This document shows, in pieces, positions 16,237 through 24,994 of a stretch of 64,000 nucleotides of DNA. Under the pieces are notes generated by a model. It did no database searches and was not told the DNA's origin. It was given only the letters and a program-made list of their open reading frames with translations. Position numbers and translations under genes: made by a program. Origin of the DNA: an uncultured Bacteroidales bacterium (lineage in GTDB: Bacteria > Bacteroidota > Bacteroidia > Bacteroidales > UBA932); assembly GCA_934675095.1 (NCBI GenBank), contig CAKUPC010000001.1, positions 157,826-221,825 on the forward strand, read 5' to 3'. Numbering within the stretch: the first letter of the stretch is position 1; the number at the start of each line of letters is the position of its first letter.

Positions 16237-17907
16237 TCACTTTTTTCTTGCCATTCTTATGCAGTCAAATGCCGCCTTCGGTGACGTCACGCCGGATATG
16301 CGGGCCTCATTCTCCCCCTTGCGCAACTCCACGTCGAACGGAATCTCCACGAATGCCGAGTCCGTCGCCGCAACCGAGGCGTGATGCGTCTCTTCGTTCA
16401 CGACCAAATCAAAATCAACCGTTTCCGGAGAGTAGAGAAGGACAGAAATCCTATACTCGCCGCCGCGACGGCTGAAAACATCCGTCCATTCGAGATAATT
16501 CGTCTCCGAACCGCCGAGGTTCATCGCCGCTGTCCGTCCGGACGTGCCCTCCACGGGAACATATTTCACGCCCGTTCCGCGTATGTCAGTGAAGTCCGGA
16601 CAGTATCCCCACTCGGCCTCGTACAGTACAGGCTCAATGCGTTTTCCCTCAACCTTGAGAATCTTCGCCGTATGCGGCGGAAGCTCCATCTCTATGACAT
16701 CGCAGGAAGCAAGGTCGGAGCGCCGGTTAAGATCGCGCAGCTTCATCTGCCCGGAGAACTCCAGCACCTGCGCCGGCACGCTGAACGAGGCGGCCGTGTC
16801 CGAAGGGTTATAGAGAGCCACGGCCCTCGTCCGGTCGTGGCGCCGCAGGATGTCCTTGGCGAAGACGTATGTCTCTCCCTCGTGCTGAACCACATGGGCC
16901 TGAAGTCCGAGCGGATCCTGGTTCACGGCAATCAGTTCCGGGTTGGTGATTATCCGCATCGTCTCCTCTGGAATGTACTCGATGTCGCAGCCCAGAAGCA
17001 GCGGCGAACTCATTATGCACCACATCCCGAAATGGGCCTCCTCTTCGGCATAGCTCAGTCCCAGCCCTTTCTCCCAGAAGAACGGCGACGGTTTTATGCT
17101 ATAGCCCAAGGCTAGCATATCCATGTCATTGTAGTGTCCCTCACGCGCATAGGCCGACAGGTAGAGATTCCTCTTCACTATGGATTCCACCGACGACCAC
17201 ACGGGGCGGATGTCCCCGGACATTCTCCAGGAGTCGGCAATCTTCTCTGCCCATGTCCCGGGGAAGTCCCAGCGACAGATGTTGATGTTGATATGCCTTC
17301 CGGCCACGCTGTCAATCACATGACGAATCCTTTCGTAGCGTTCCTGTTCGTCGAGGTGGAGGTGAAAGCCACCGCAGTAGTCAATCTTGATGAAGTCGAA
17401 GTTCCAGTTATTGAAGTACTGGTCCGCGTCCTGCACGTCGTGCATCCATAGCCCGGCGCCGATTCCGTTGGTGTCCCTGAGGTTCTTCGAGAGCGCACCG
17501 CAGGTGTTGTCCCCTGCGTCGGAGTAGATTCCGGCCTTGAATCCGAGGGCGTGAATGTAGTCCGAGAGCGAGCGCATCTGCTCCGAGCCGCCCGGGAATC
17601 TCACCGGATGCGGAATCATGTAACCGCGTTTGTCACGATAGCCGAAGAATCCGTCGTCGATGTTCACATTTGTGTAGCCTGCGTCCTTGAGCCCCCGTTC
17701 GACGAGGAGATCCGCCTGATGTCTTATGAGCGAGTCCGAGATGTTGACGGTATATGCGTTCCATGAGCTCCAGCCCATCAGGGGCGGTTTCACGGCATTG
17801 CTCTTCCCGTCCGTGCACGAGACTATGGCTGCAAGAATAAGAAAAAAAGGATATATCCCCCTTGTTTTCCGAAAGTTACAAAAATGTGGTTTTAAGCGAA
17901 TGCGCAT
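16237..17907 (-). CDS. GH27 alpha-galactosidase lipoprotein with C-terminal CBM-like domain
   Basis: The protein has 556 residues. A lipoprotein signal (FFLILAAIVSC, Cys31) suggests surface or periplasmic anchoring. GH27 signatures are PPLMGWSSWN, VNIDDGFFGY, GFKAGIYSDAG, DFIKIDYCGG (nucleophile Asp176) and SWRMSGDI (acid/base Asp232). After the barrel and an antiparallel beta domain, residues about 425-556 resemble a CBM35/CBM6-type sandwich (EPVLYEAEWGY ... NYLEWTDVFSRRGGEYRI). It removes terminal alpha-galactose. The gene sits between the sigma factor and its anti-sigma partner, an uncommon position for an enzyme gene. An inverted repeat lies just before its start codon. Confidence 0.93.
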   Translation of the reverse strand: MRIRLKPHFCNFRKTRGIYPFFLILAAIVSCTDGKSNAVKPPLMGWSSWNAYTVNISDSLIRHQADLLVERGLKDAGYTNVNIDDGFFGYRDKRGYMIPHPVRFPGGSEQMRSLSDYIHALGFKAGIYSDAGDNTCGALSKNLRDTNGIGAGLWMHDVQDADQYFNNWNFDFIKIDYCGGFHLHLDEQERYERIRHVIDSVAGRHININICRWDFPGTWAEKIADSWRMSGDIRPVWSSVESIVKRNLYLSAYAREGHYNDMDMLALGYSIKPSPFFWEKGLGLSYAEEEAHFGMWCIMSSPLLLGCDIEYIPEETMRIITNPELIAVNQDPLGLQAHVVQHEGETYVFAKDILRRHDRTRAVALYNPSDTAASFSVPAQVLEFSGQMKLRDLNRRSDLASCDVIEMELPPHTAKILKVEGKRIEPVLYEAEWGYCPDFTDIRGTGVKYVPVEGTSGRTAAMNLGGSETNYLEWTDVFSRRGGEYRISVLLYSPETVDFDLVVNEETHHASVAATDSAFVEIPFDVELRKGENEARISGVTSPKAAFDCIRMARKK

Positions 17908-17912
17908 ATGGT

Positions 17913-17948
17913 GACGATTTTATCACTATAGTGAGTGTAAAAATCGTC
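17913..17948. promoter_or_regulatory. 9-bp inverted repeat with inner palindrome just upstream of the GH27 start
   Basis: GACGATTTT (17913-17921) pairs with AAAATCGTC (17940-17948). The loop contains the 12-bp perfect palindrome TCACTATAGTGA (17923-17934). The structure ends 5 nt before the GH27 ATG, so as RNA it would cover the ribosome-binding region, and as DNA it could be an operator. It also separates the sigma-factor gene from the rest of the operon. Confidence 0.5.
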
Positions 17949-18031
17949 GCCGCACCCATCGGAGATTCTGATTTTTTGAAAATATCTTCCGCAGGGTATG
18001 GATATGGGAGTCATGAATATGCGGGTGCGTG

Positions 18032-18571
18032 CTAAATGAAGAATACCATCAGGCATAGGACGCGCCGGATGTCCTTGAGTGCCGCGTTCATAAGATTCTC
18101 GACGGTCTTTTTCTTTATCCCGAGAATTTCCGCAATCTCGTCGTTGGACTTGCCTTCGTCGCGGCTGAGAGTGAACACGAGACGGCGCCGCTCCGGCATA
18201 TTCCCGACGACCTCGCGGATTCTTGCGGCCTTGTCGGCAGCGGTCAGATGGGAATCAATGGTCTGCTCAACGGCGATGTCGAACTCTTCAATGGTAACGG
18301 ACGGTCGGCGCTTTTTTATGTGAAGCAGCGCGGAATTGCGTGTCATGGTGTAGAGATAGGACCCGAATGAGCGTATCTCCGGGAGCGTGCCCCTCAAAAG
18401 CCAGATTCTGGCGAACACATCCTGGGCAATGTCCTCGGCTGCCGCACGGTCCTTCAGAATCTCGGTCACAAAGACAAGAACTTTCGGGTAGTAGTACGAG
18501 AAGACCTCGCGGAATGCGCTTTCGCTGCCATCCGTGACCGATTTCAGTAACTCCTTCTCGTTATCCAGCAT
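18032..18571 (-). CDS. ECF sigma factor (sigma-70 family, Bacteroidetes FecI-like)
   Basis: The protein has 179 residues. Region 2 is at about 20-90 (FREVFSYYYPKVLVFVTEIL, AAAEDIAQDVFARIW, SFGSYLYTMTRNSALLHIKK). Region 4 is at about 120-172 (MPERRRLVFTLSRDEGKSND, EIAEILGIKKKTVENLMNAA). It presumably directs RNA polymerase to the PUL promoter when released by the FecR protein encoded two genes downstream. It is the first gene of the minus-strand operon and is divergent from pgk; 154 bp separate the two. Confidence 0.95.
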   Translation of the reverse strand: MLDNEKELLKSVTDGSESAFREVFSYYYPKVLVFVTEILKDRAAAEDIAQDVFARIWLLRGTLPEIRSFGSYLYTMTRNSALLHIKKRRPSVTIEEFDIAVEQTIDSHLTAADKAARIREVVGNMPERRRLVFTLSRDEGKSNDEIAEILGIKKKTVENLMNAALKDIRRVLCLMVFFI

Positions 18572-18626
18572 AGTCCCGATGTCTTTCTTCCTGCAAATTT
18601 ATATCTATTTGCCAAACTTTTCCAAA

Positions 18627-18655
18627 TTTGATTAGCATAAAAATTGCTATATTTG
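18627..18655 (+). promoter_or_regulatory. pgk promoter (TTTG-N17-TATATTTG)
   Basis: TTTG at 18627-18630 and TATATTTG at 18648-18655 fit the Bacteroidota housekeeping promoter pattern, with a slightly short 17-nt spacer. A G/C-rich hairpin (TCCGC, then GCGGA) follows in the 70-nt leader of pgk. Confidence 0.7.
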
Positions 18656-18725
18656 CAGCCCGTCCGCTTTCGGGCGGAGTTTGTTGTGAATATTCCGGAA
18701 AAGAATATATTTCATTATAAAAGTT

Positions 18726-19979
18726 ATGCAACAGAACATTTCAACTTACGATTTCGCAGGCAAGAAAGCCATCGTCCGCGTGGATTTCAATGTCCCGCTC
18801 AACGAAAAATTCGAAATCACCGACGACACACGTATGCGTGCCGCAATCCCTACCCTCAAGAAAGTGCTTGAGAAGGGCGGTTCACTCATCATCATGTCCC
18901 ATCTCGGCCGTCCTAAGGGCGTCACGGAGAAGTTCTCCCTCAAGCACATCCTTCCGCACCTCGAGGAACTCCTCGGAACTCAGGTGAAGTTCGCCGACGA
19001 CTGCATGAAGGCAGACGCTCAGGCCGCTGCCCTCAAGCCGGGCGAAGTTCTTCTTCTTGAGAACCTCCGTTTCTACGCTGAGGAGGAAGGCAAGCCGAGA
19101 GGACTCGCGGAGGACGCTACCGACGAGGAGAAGAAGGCCGCTAAGACCGCTCTCAAGGAAAGCCAGAAGAAGTTCGTCGAGAAGCTCGCTTCCTACGCCG
19201 ACTGCTACATCAACGACGCGTTCGGAACGGCTCACCGCGCACACGCATCCACAGCCCTCATCGCCGACTATTTCCCTAACGACAAGATGTTCGGCTATGT
19301 GATGGAAGGCGAAATCAAGGCCATTGACCGCGTCCTCAAGACTCCGGAGCACCCTGTGACCGCAATCATCGGCGGTGCGAAGGTCTCTTCAAAGATCGGA
19401 ATCATCGAGCACCTCTTCGACATCGTTGATAACATGATTATCGGCGGCGGAATGGTCTATACCTTCAAGAAGGCTCAGGGCGGCCACATCGGCAACTCCC
19501 TCTGCGAGGACGACCAGATGGACCTCGCTCTCAACATCCTCAAGAAGGCCGAGGAGAAGGGCGTGAAGCTCTACCTCTCCGACGAGGTTGTCATCGCTGA
19601 CGCGTTCTCCAATGACGCTCACACGAAGATTTGCCGCAACACCGAGATTCCTGACGGCTGGGAGGGTGTCGATGCCGCTCCGAGCACGCTTGCAACTTGG
19701 GAGAATGTAATCATGAAGTCAAAGACCATTCTCTGGAACGGCCCTGTCGGCGTGTTCGAGATTCCTGCATTCGCAAAGGGCACTATGAAGGTGGCCGAGA
19801 TGCTTGCAAAGGCAACCGAGAACGGCGCGTTCACTCTCGTGGGCGGAGGCGACTCCGTGGCTGCCGTCACTCAGATGGGCTTCGCCAACAAGGTAAGCTA
19901 TGTTTCCACAGGCGGAGGCGCGATGCTTGAGTACCTCGAAGGCATTGAGTTGCCGGGAATAGCAGCAGTTCGTAAGTAA
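18726..19979 (+). CDS. pgk: Phosphoglycerate kinase
   Basis: The protein has 417 residues, normal for the family. It transfers phosphate from 1,3-bisphosphoglycerate to ADP in glycolysis, in the cytoplasm. Signatures are [76 protein letters not shown] and the C-terminal [10 protein letters not shown] with [13 protein letters not shown]. It is monocistronic: its own promoter lies upstream and a structured element plus a terminator follow. Confidence 0.98.
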   Translation: MQQNISTYDFAGKKAIVRVDFNVPLNEKFEITDDTRMRAAIPTLKKVLEKGGSLIIMSHLGRPKGVTEKFSLKHILPHLEELLGTQVKFADDCMKADAQAAALKPGEVLLLENLRFYAEEEGKPRGLAEDATDEEKKAAKTALKESQKKFVEKLASYADCYINDAFGTAHRAHASTALIADYFPNDKMFGYVMEGEIKAIDRVLKTPEHPVTAIIGGAKVSSKIGIIEHLFDIVDNMIIGGGMVYTFKKAQGGHIGNSLCEDDQMDLALNILKKAEEKGVKLYLSDEVVIADAFSNDAHTKICRNTEIPDGWEGVDAAPSTLATWENVIMKSKTILWNGPVGVFEIPAFAKGTMKVAEMLAKATENGAFTLVGGGDSVAAVTQMGFANKVSYVSTGGGAMLEYLEGIELPGIAAVRK

Positions 19980-19982
19980 AAG

Positions 19983-20079
19983 CCGCCTAAAAGGCGGTCT
20001 GCTTCGTTGGACGGCTTGACGAAATGCTCACAACCATCAAGGTTGCTGCGCTTTCCTCTTCACCGTCCGCCTTGCATCC
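19983..20079 (+). ncRNA. Structured 3' element directly after pgk (copy A of a dispersed element)
   Basis: A 6-bp hairpin (CCGCCT 19983-19988 with AGGCGG 19992-19997) begins the region. A larger fold follows: AAGGCG (19991-19996) with CGCCTT (20068-20073), GACGG (20010-20014) with CCGTC (20063-20067), and an inner hairpin CAACC (20031-20035) with GGTTG (20041-20045). A second copy follows trpS in the same relative orientation (32868-32953), sharing the 3' half CGCCTTGCATC, the inner hairpin with its flanks, and a TCTGCTnCGTTG block. It may be a 3' UTR stability element or a small mobile repeat. Confidence 0.55.
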
Positions 20080-20117
20080 CATCCTTTTATACGACTTTTA
20101 CTCTCAGCGCATATAAT

Positions 20118-20157
20118 AAGAAACACCCCGGAGGAAATGACCTTCGGGGTGTTTCTT
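20118..20157. terminator. Bidirectional terminator between pgk and the convergent lipoprotein genes
   Basis: AAGAAACACCCCG (20118-20130) pairs with CGGGGTGTTTCTT (20145-20157), a perfect 13-bp stem with A- and T-rich outer ends on both strands. It lies between convergent genes. Confidence 0.85.
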
Positions 20158-20175
20158 GTTGTATGTAGTTGTCGA

Positions 20176-20772
20176 TTATAAATATTCCGGTTCTTTTGAC
20201 GGAATTTCGCTGACAACTTTCTGCTCGTAGAATGTTCCCGGTTTCATCGGAGAGGTCTCAAGGCTGTACGCATCGCAGAAATATGGTTCGTCTTTGTCAT
20301 CGAATCCGCCGAAGACAAGCATGTGATCTTTGGTGATGTCCTTGACATGGAAACTTATACTATGCCTTTCGAGTTCGCCATTATACATGCTGTCGAACAC
20401 GAAGCACAGCACATTGCTGCCGTCGGCATTTGCCTTTATGGAATACCAGCCTTCCACTCCGACAACATCGTATTCCTTCAGACCATCGACAAGGGCTTTC
20501 TGTTCCTCCGTGAGTTTTTCCGTGTCGATGTCCTCCTTGAATCCGTCCAGTGACTTTTGGCTAAAGACTTCACCAATTGTCGCCGTACCGTCGGCATTCA
20601 GTGTGAATGTTGTCCATTCGTCCTTTGTCGCATCGTCGGTCTCGTTGAAATTCACGGCCCATGTGTTTACATAAAGCCTCGGCTCCTCTGCCGGTTCTGT
20701 GTTCTGCTTGTCGCAGGCGCTTGTAAGGGTAAGAGCCGCGAGAGCGAATGCGCTGTATATCAATTTCTTCAT
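20176..20772 (-). CDS. Small lipoprotein, LYVNTW family, lipocalin-like
   Basis: The protein has 198 residues. MKKLIYSAFALAALTLTSAC is a lipoprotein signal; the frame is open upstream but non-signal-like. The mature part starts with LYVNTWAVNF and continues in alternating beta-strands (WTTFTLNADGTATIGEVFSQ, GWYSIKANADGSNVLCFVFD). The layout resembles lipocalin-like domains of Bacteroidales lipoproteins, an inference from pattern only. It is a tandem paralogue of the gene at 20820-21473, from which it is separated by 47 bp. Function unknown. Confidence 0.75.
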   Translation of the reverse strand: MKKLIYSAFALAALTLTSACDKQNTEPAEEPRLYVNTWAVNFNETDDATKDEWTTFTLNADGTATIGEVFSQKSLDGFKEDIDTEKLTEEQKALVDGLKEYDVVGVEGWYSIKANADGSNVLCFVFDSMYNGELERHSISFHVKDITKDHMLVFGGFDDKDEPYFCDAYSLETSPMKPGTFYEQKVVSEIPSKEPEYL

Positions 20773-20819
20773 ATTGTCAAATGTTTGTAGTTTGTGATGG
20801 TTTAATGGTGGCCGTGGAA

Positions 20820-21473
20820 TTACTTGATTCCTATGAAGTCGCTGCAATCGACAGTCTTTCCTAAGGTTATCCCGGAAGTTTTCAAACTCTGCATTGTCAG
20901 TGCCTGCTGCTGAGCCTCTTCATTCTTAATTGTGATTTCGTTTTCAGTGACATTGAGAATATGAAGTTCATTACGCATTGACTCGGCCATTTCCAGCCCC
21001 GTGTCGCTGATTTCAAACAGGATGAACAGTGACAGATAATTGTCGTCCTGTTCTCCCGGAATCTCGACATACATACCCCTGAACATGATGATGACATCGC
21101 CCACCTCAATGGAGTTTATCTTTTCAATTATTTTCTTCTGTTCTTCATCTTCCGCATCGTCGCCCTCGTCGGTTGTCGGATTGTCGCCGTCAATGGAAGG
21201 AGTGTCGGTGGAAGGCAGGAAATCGTCCTTCAGTTCTTTAATAAGACTCTCAGTCGCGACATATCCCAAATTAAATGTCTTGTCGGCGCCGATTTCGTAA
21301 ATAATGGTCTGAGGACCCTTGTCCGTGGATGCGTCGCCCTGCGTGATTGTCCATGTGTTTACGTAAAGAGGAACAGGTGTGGTGGTGCTGTCGGTTGCCG
21401 GTTCCTTTTCGCAACCTGTCCCGAGCGTGAGAAGCGCCCCGAGAGCGAGAAGATAGCTTAATCTCTTCATCAT
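20820..21473 (-). CDS. Small lipoprotein, LYVNTW family, tandem paralogue
   Basis: The protein has 217 residues with two adjacent possible ATGs (21473, 21470) and lipobox GTGC. It shares PLYVNTWTI and the beta-rich layout with the downstream neighbour but has an acidic insert (STDTPSIDGDNPTTDEGDDA, then EDEEQKK) at about 95-125. It is the first gene of a two-gene unit and is divergent from the MMPL exporter gene. Function unknown. Confidence 0.75.
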   Translation of the reverse strand: MMKRLSYLLALGALLTLGTGCEKEPATDSTTTPVPLYVNTWTITQGDASTDKGPQTIIYEIGADKTFNLGYVATESLIKELKDDFLPSTDTPSIDGDNPTTDEGDDAEDEEQKKIIEKINSIEVGDVIIMFRGMYVEIPGEQDDNYLSLFILFEISDTGLEMAESMRNELHILNVTENEITIKNEEAQQQALTMQSLKTSGITLGKTVDCSDFIGIK

Positions 21474-21522
21474 TGTTTATTTTTTAAGGTTTATACTCTG
21501 CTTCGGGACGTGTGCCCCAAAC

Positions 21523-21556
21523 TTTGCAAATCTAAGCAAAATATTTTGTATCTTCG
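21523..21556 (+). promoter_or_regulatory. Candidate promoter of the MMPL exporter gene
   Basis: TTTG at 21523-21526 and TATCTTCG at 21549-21556 (one mismatch to TAnnTTTG) are 22 nt apart and 28 nt upstream of the start codon. Confidence 0.45.
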
Positions 21557-21584
21557 CAAGATTTTGAAAATTATATGACAAAAT

Positions 21585-24152
21585 ATGGAGAGGATATTCA
21601 TTCCTATATATCGTTTTTTCAAGGGACACCGATGGCTGATGTGGACGCTGATGCTCGGCTCGGCCGTGGTATTTGCCGTTTTCGGGTTTCAGCTTCACTA
21701 TGAGGAGAACATCATAAAGCTTCTGCCCAAGACCGATAATTCCGCGTCTTATGAGTTGGTGTTCAGCAATTTGAAGGTTAAGGACAAGGTCTTCATCCAG
21801 ATTGCCCCCAAGGGATTTTCGGTGGGAAAGGTGGGGACGGAACCGCTTCTTGACGCGGAAACTCTCAGTGATTTCTGCGACGAGTTCATTGACTCGCTGA
21901 CTCTCCGTGACGACGGAAAATACATCGCGAGTGTGCTTTCCTGCCTCGATGATGACATGATGATGAGCGCGATGGACTATGCCGTCGCTGAGTTTCCGAC
22001 CTTCGTCGCTCCCGAGTGCTACGCCGCCTTCGACAGCCTGCTGACGTGGGAAAGCATACGCGCTCGGATGGCGGAGAACGCCGAAATGCTTGAAAATGAC
22101 GAGGACGGGAATATGTCCATGCTCGTGGAATACGACCCTGCGGGGCTGCGCTACGGAATGCTCGCGTCGCTGAAAAAGGCGATGGGAGGAACTGCCGTGG
22201 CCGGCGCGGGGGATGCGGACGCGGCTGAAGACGGTATGGAAAAGACCGCCACGGGGATGACTCTGAAGAACCGCCACCTCTTCACCAAGGACGGAAATGT
22301 CGTGATGGCGTTCGTGGCTCCGGGATTTGACTACATGGATTCGCAGGCATCGGCGGATTTCGTGGATATGATAGAGAAGGAAATCACCGCGTTCGAGGCA
22401 CGGCATCCCGAGGCGGAGGTATTCATGCACGGGGCACCGGCGATGAGCGCGAACAACTCCCGCCGCATCAAGGCCGACCTCGTGATGACCGTAGGCATAT
22501 CCCTTCTTCTCATAGTCCTTCTGATTTCGCTTTTCTTCAAGAACAAGTCGTCGCTTCTCCTGCTGCTCTCGCCGGTGGCTTACGGCACGCTCGCGGCGCT
22601 TGCGATGATGTACTGGATAAAGGGGAGCATGTCTCTGATGGCCGTCGGCATCGGCGCGATTGTGCTCGGAGTGGCCCTGAGCTACTGCCTGCACGTGCTG
22701 ACGCACTACAAATATGTCGATGACCCGGAAAGGGTGCTCCGCGACGAATCCACTCCGGTTTTCCTCGGCTGCCTCACCACCATCGGCGCGTTTGCGGGAC
22801 TGCTCTTCACCAGCAGCGAGCTTCTGCGCGACTTTGGGCTGTTTGCCTCCTTCGCGATGATTGGAACCACTCTTTTCGCGCTGGTCTTCCTCCCGCAGTT
22901 CTTCCGCCCGGAACGCAACCGCAAGTCGGAGAAGGCCTTCGCTCTCTTTGACAGGATAAACTCGTTGCCACTTGACAGCAATCCGTGGATTCTCGGGACG
23001 ATAGGCGCGATTGCCGTTGTCTGCCTCTTCCTTCCGTCTCCCGAATTTGACAGCAACCTCCGCGACATCAACTACATGAGTCCCAAGGTTCGCGAGTCGC
23101 TGAACATCTACAACGCCGAGAACAACGGCGGCTGGTCCTCGCAATACTATGCCGCGACCGGCTCCACCCTCGACTCGGCGATTCTCTGCAGCCGCAGGCT
23201 CTCCGCCGCCCTCGACTCGCTTCAGCGCGACGGAATGGTCAAGAGCCACAGCGATTTCAGCGCCTTCCTCGTTCCCGAAGACGAGCAGCAGGAACGCATC
23301 TATGACTGGACCACCTACTGGAACTACCCCGTCGGCGGCGGCCGCACCCGACTTCAGGTCACGCAGGCCCGTCTCGAAAGGGCGGCCCGCGAGCAGGGGC
23401 TGAATCCGGGACTCTTCACTCCGTTCACTGCGCTGTGCGAGGCAGACTATGCTCCGGAATCGCTCTATGACTCCGGCGTTCTCCCCGAGTCCGTCACCTC
23501 GAACTTCATCGAGCGCGGCAAGGACGGCACCTACATGATTTTCGCTTCCGCGCTCATGCCCGAGCAGGAAAAGATGAGCGTGAACAAGGCCGTTGCCGAG
23601 GTTGACGGGTCGCTCGTGGTCGATCCGTTCTTCTACACGGGCAATATGGTCGAAATCATCCACAACGACTTCAACACGATTCTGTGGATTTCTATGGCCT
23701 TCGTATTCATAGTCCTGCTTCTGTCGTTCCGCAGCTTCGCCGTCAGCCTCATAGCCTTCCTCCCGATGACCCTCAGCTGGTATGTCGTGCAGGGAATAAT
23801 GTGGCTCTTCGGCCTGAAGTTCAATCTCATCAACATCATCATCTCCTCGTTCATCTTCGGCATCGGCGTGGATTACAGCATCTTCGTGATGCAGGGTCTT
23901 CTCGCCGCCGCCTCAGGCAAGGGGACCGAGATGCTGAACTACCACAAGACGGCAATAGGCCTCTCCGCGATGATTCTAATCGTCGTGACAGGCTCGCTCC
24001 TCTTCGCGGTTCATCCCGCCATCCGCAGCATCGGCATCAGCTCCATCATCGGAATGTCCGCCTCAATCCTCCTTTCCTACTCGATTGAGCCGTTCCTCTT
24101 CCGTATGATTCTGAAAGTTCCGTTCTACCGGAAGCGTCTGACGGGCAGATGA
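21585..24152 (+). CDS. MMPL/RND-family membrane exporter
   Basis: The protein has 855 residues with two repeats of one N-terminal helix, a large periplasmic loop and a cluster of five or six helices. The first cluster is near residues 300-460 (LVMTVGISLLLIVLLISLFF, SLMAVGIGAIVLGVALSYCL) and the second is near 700-850 (ILWISMAFVFIVLLLSFRSF, FGIGVDYSIFVMQGL). The sequence is typical of predicted lipid exporters found beside LolA-like proteins in Bacteroidota; the next gene encodes such a protein. The cargo is probably a lipid or lipoprotein-like molecule, which cannot be read from the sequence. Confidence 0.9.
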   Translation: MERIFIPIYRFFKGHRWLMWTLMLGSAVVFAVFGFQLHYEENIIKLLPKTDNSASYELVFSNLKVKDKVFIQIAPKGFSVGKVGTEPLLDAETLSDFCDEFIDSLTLRDDGKYIASVLSCLDDDMMMSAMDYAVAEFPTFVAPECYAAFDSLLTWESIRARMAENAEMLENDEDGNMSMLVEYDPAGLRYGMLASLKKAMGGTAVAGAGDADAAEDGMEKTATGMTLKNRHLFTKDGNVVMAFVAPGFDYMDSQASADFVDMIEKEITAFEARHPEAEVFMHGAPAMSANNSRRIKADLVMTVGISLLLIVLLISLFFKNKSSLLLLLSPVAYGTLAALAMMYWIKGSMSLMAVGIGAIVLGVALSYCLHVLTHYKYVDDPERVLRDESTPVFLGCLTTIGAFAGLLFTSSELLRDFGLFASFAMIGTTLFALVFLPQFFRPERNRKSEKAFALFDRINSLPLDSNPWILGTIGAIAVVCLFLPSPEFDSNLRDINYMSPKVRESLNIYNAENNGGWSSQYYAATGSTLDSAILCSRRLSAALDSLQRDGMVKSHSDFSAFLVPEDEQQERIYDWTTYWNYPVGGGRTRLQVTQARLERAAREQGLNPGLFTPFTALCEADYAPESLYDSGVLPESVTSNFIERGKDGTYMIFASALMPEQEKMSVNKAVAEVDGSLVVDPFFYTGNMVEIIHNDFNTILWISMAFVFIVLLLSFRSFAVSLIAFLPMTLSWYVVQGIMWLFGLKFNLINIIISSFIFGIGVDYSIFVMQGLLAAASGKGTEMLNYHKTAIGLSAMILIVVTGSLLFAVHPAIRSIGISSIIGMSASILLSYSIEPFLFRMILKVPFYRKRLTGR

Positions 24153-24277
24153 TGTCCTGAGGAATATTTTTTGCGGGTATGCTCCGGCTCAAATTTTAGT
24201 TGTTGAGATAATTTTTATGGTCGAGGCCCGTGCGTTCGGAAACCCGACGAGTGTTTGTGCACAAAAAACTGATTAGT

Positions 24278-24865
24278 ATGAAGAAGATAATATCCCTTAT
24301 CGCCGCTCTCCTCTGCGTCACGGCGCTTTCCGCCCAGGTCAAGGGACTTGAGGCAAGTTTCACCCACACCAAGACCGCGGCAGGCGTCACGGAGAAAGAC
24401 TCAGGCAAGATTTACTACGCCGCTCCCGGCAGTCTCGCCCTCCACTACGCCGCCCCATCGACCAACCTCGTCGTCATCGACGGCACCTCCGTCTTCATCC
24501 GTCAGGCCGGCCGTGAGCGCCGCTTCGACACCACGAAGAACGCCCCGATGCGCGGCATGAGCGCGACGCTTCTCAACTGCGTGAAGGGTGACACTCAGAA
24601 AGTCGCCGACGAGAACGACGCGGACATTAAGGTTCAGAACTTCGCCCGCTCGACCGACGTCACCATCACCGCCCGCAAGAAGGCAGTCCGAGGCTACTCC
24701 CGCATCGAGCTCAGCTACCGCAAGTCCGACGGCCTCCTCCAGTACATGAAGCTCACCGAGTTCAACGGCAACGTCAACGAATACAAGATGACGGGCTTCG
24801 TCCAGTCCGCCACCCTCCCAGCCGACGCCTTCACCATCCCGGCCAAGACCTCCCGCAGCGAATAA
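24278..24865 (+). CDS. LolA-like periplasmic lipid-carrier protein
   Basis: The protein has 195 residues. MKKIISLIAALLCVTALSAQ is a clear signal peptide; the upstream in-frame extension was rejected. The mature part has the half-barrel beta pattern of LolA relatives (LEASFTHTKTAAGVTEKDSG, IYYAAPGSLALHYAAPSTNL, VVIDGTSVFIRQAGRERRFD). It follows the MMPL exporter gene by 125 bp. An exporter-carrier pair suggests transfer of a lipid across the periplasm. It is followed by strong inverted repeats that may end its transcript. Confidence 0.85.
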   Translation: MKKIISLIAALLCVTALSAQVKGLEASFTHTKTAAGVTEKDSGKIYYAAPGSLALHYAAPSTNLVVIDGTSVFIRQAGRERRFDTTKNAPMRGMSATLLNCVKGDTQKVADENDADIKVQNFARSTDVTITARKKAVRGYSRIELSYRKSDGLLQYMKLTEFNGNVNEYKMTGFVQSATLPADAFTIPAKTSRSE

Positions 24866-24870
24866 CTCGA

Positions 24871-24970
24871 TACCATAGCGGTAACGGATAATTTTATGGC
24901 GTTACCGCTATGGTATAGGCGATAGTGTGGCGGTAACTGTGCAAAACCACATAGTTACCGCTACACTATC
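24871..24970. repeat. Two related inverted repeats with GCGGTAAC core upstream of an ATPase gene
   Basis: The first is perfect: TACCATAGCGGTAAC (24871-24885) and GTTACCGCTATGGTA (24901-24915). The second pairs 24921-24941 with 24948-24970 and has one G/T wobble and a 2-nt bulge. All four arms contain GCGGTAAC or its complement. They lie after the LolA-like gene and directly before a -7 box and the ATPase start, so they may be terminator, operator or both. Confidence 0.75.
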
Positions 24971-24982
24971 GGAATAAATGAC

Positions 24983-24990
24983 TATATTTG
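24983..24990 (+). promoter_or_regulatory. -7 box (TATATTTG) of the first DUF234 ATPase gene; near-leaderless
   Basis: TATATTTG ends 4 nt before the ATG at 24995. With the usual Bacteroidota spacing transcription would start at or next to the ATG, giving a leaderless message. The -33 position falls inside the second inverted repeat and has no TTTG. Confidence 0.6.
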
Positions 24991-24994
24991 CAGT

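Noticed and set aside
21477..23663. 728-codon minus-strand open frame opposite the MMPL exporter gene
   Set aside because: Arg/Glu/His-rich shadow translation of a high-GC gene; the plus-strand frame has clear membrane helices and family motifs.
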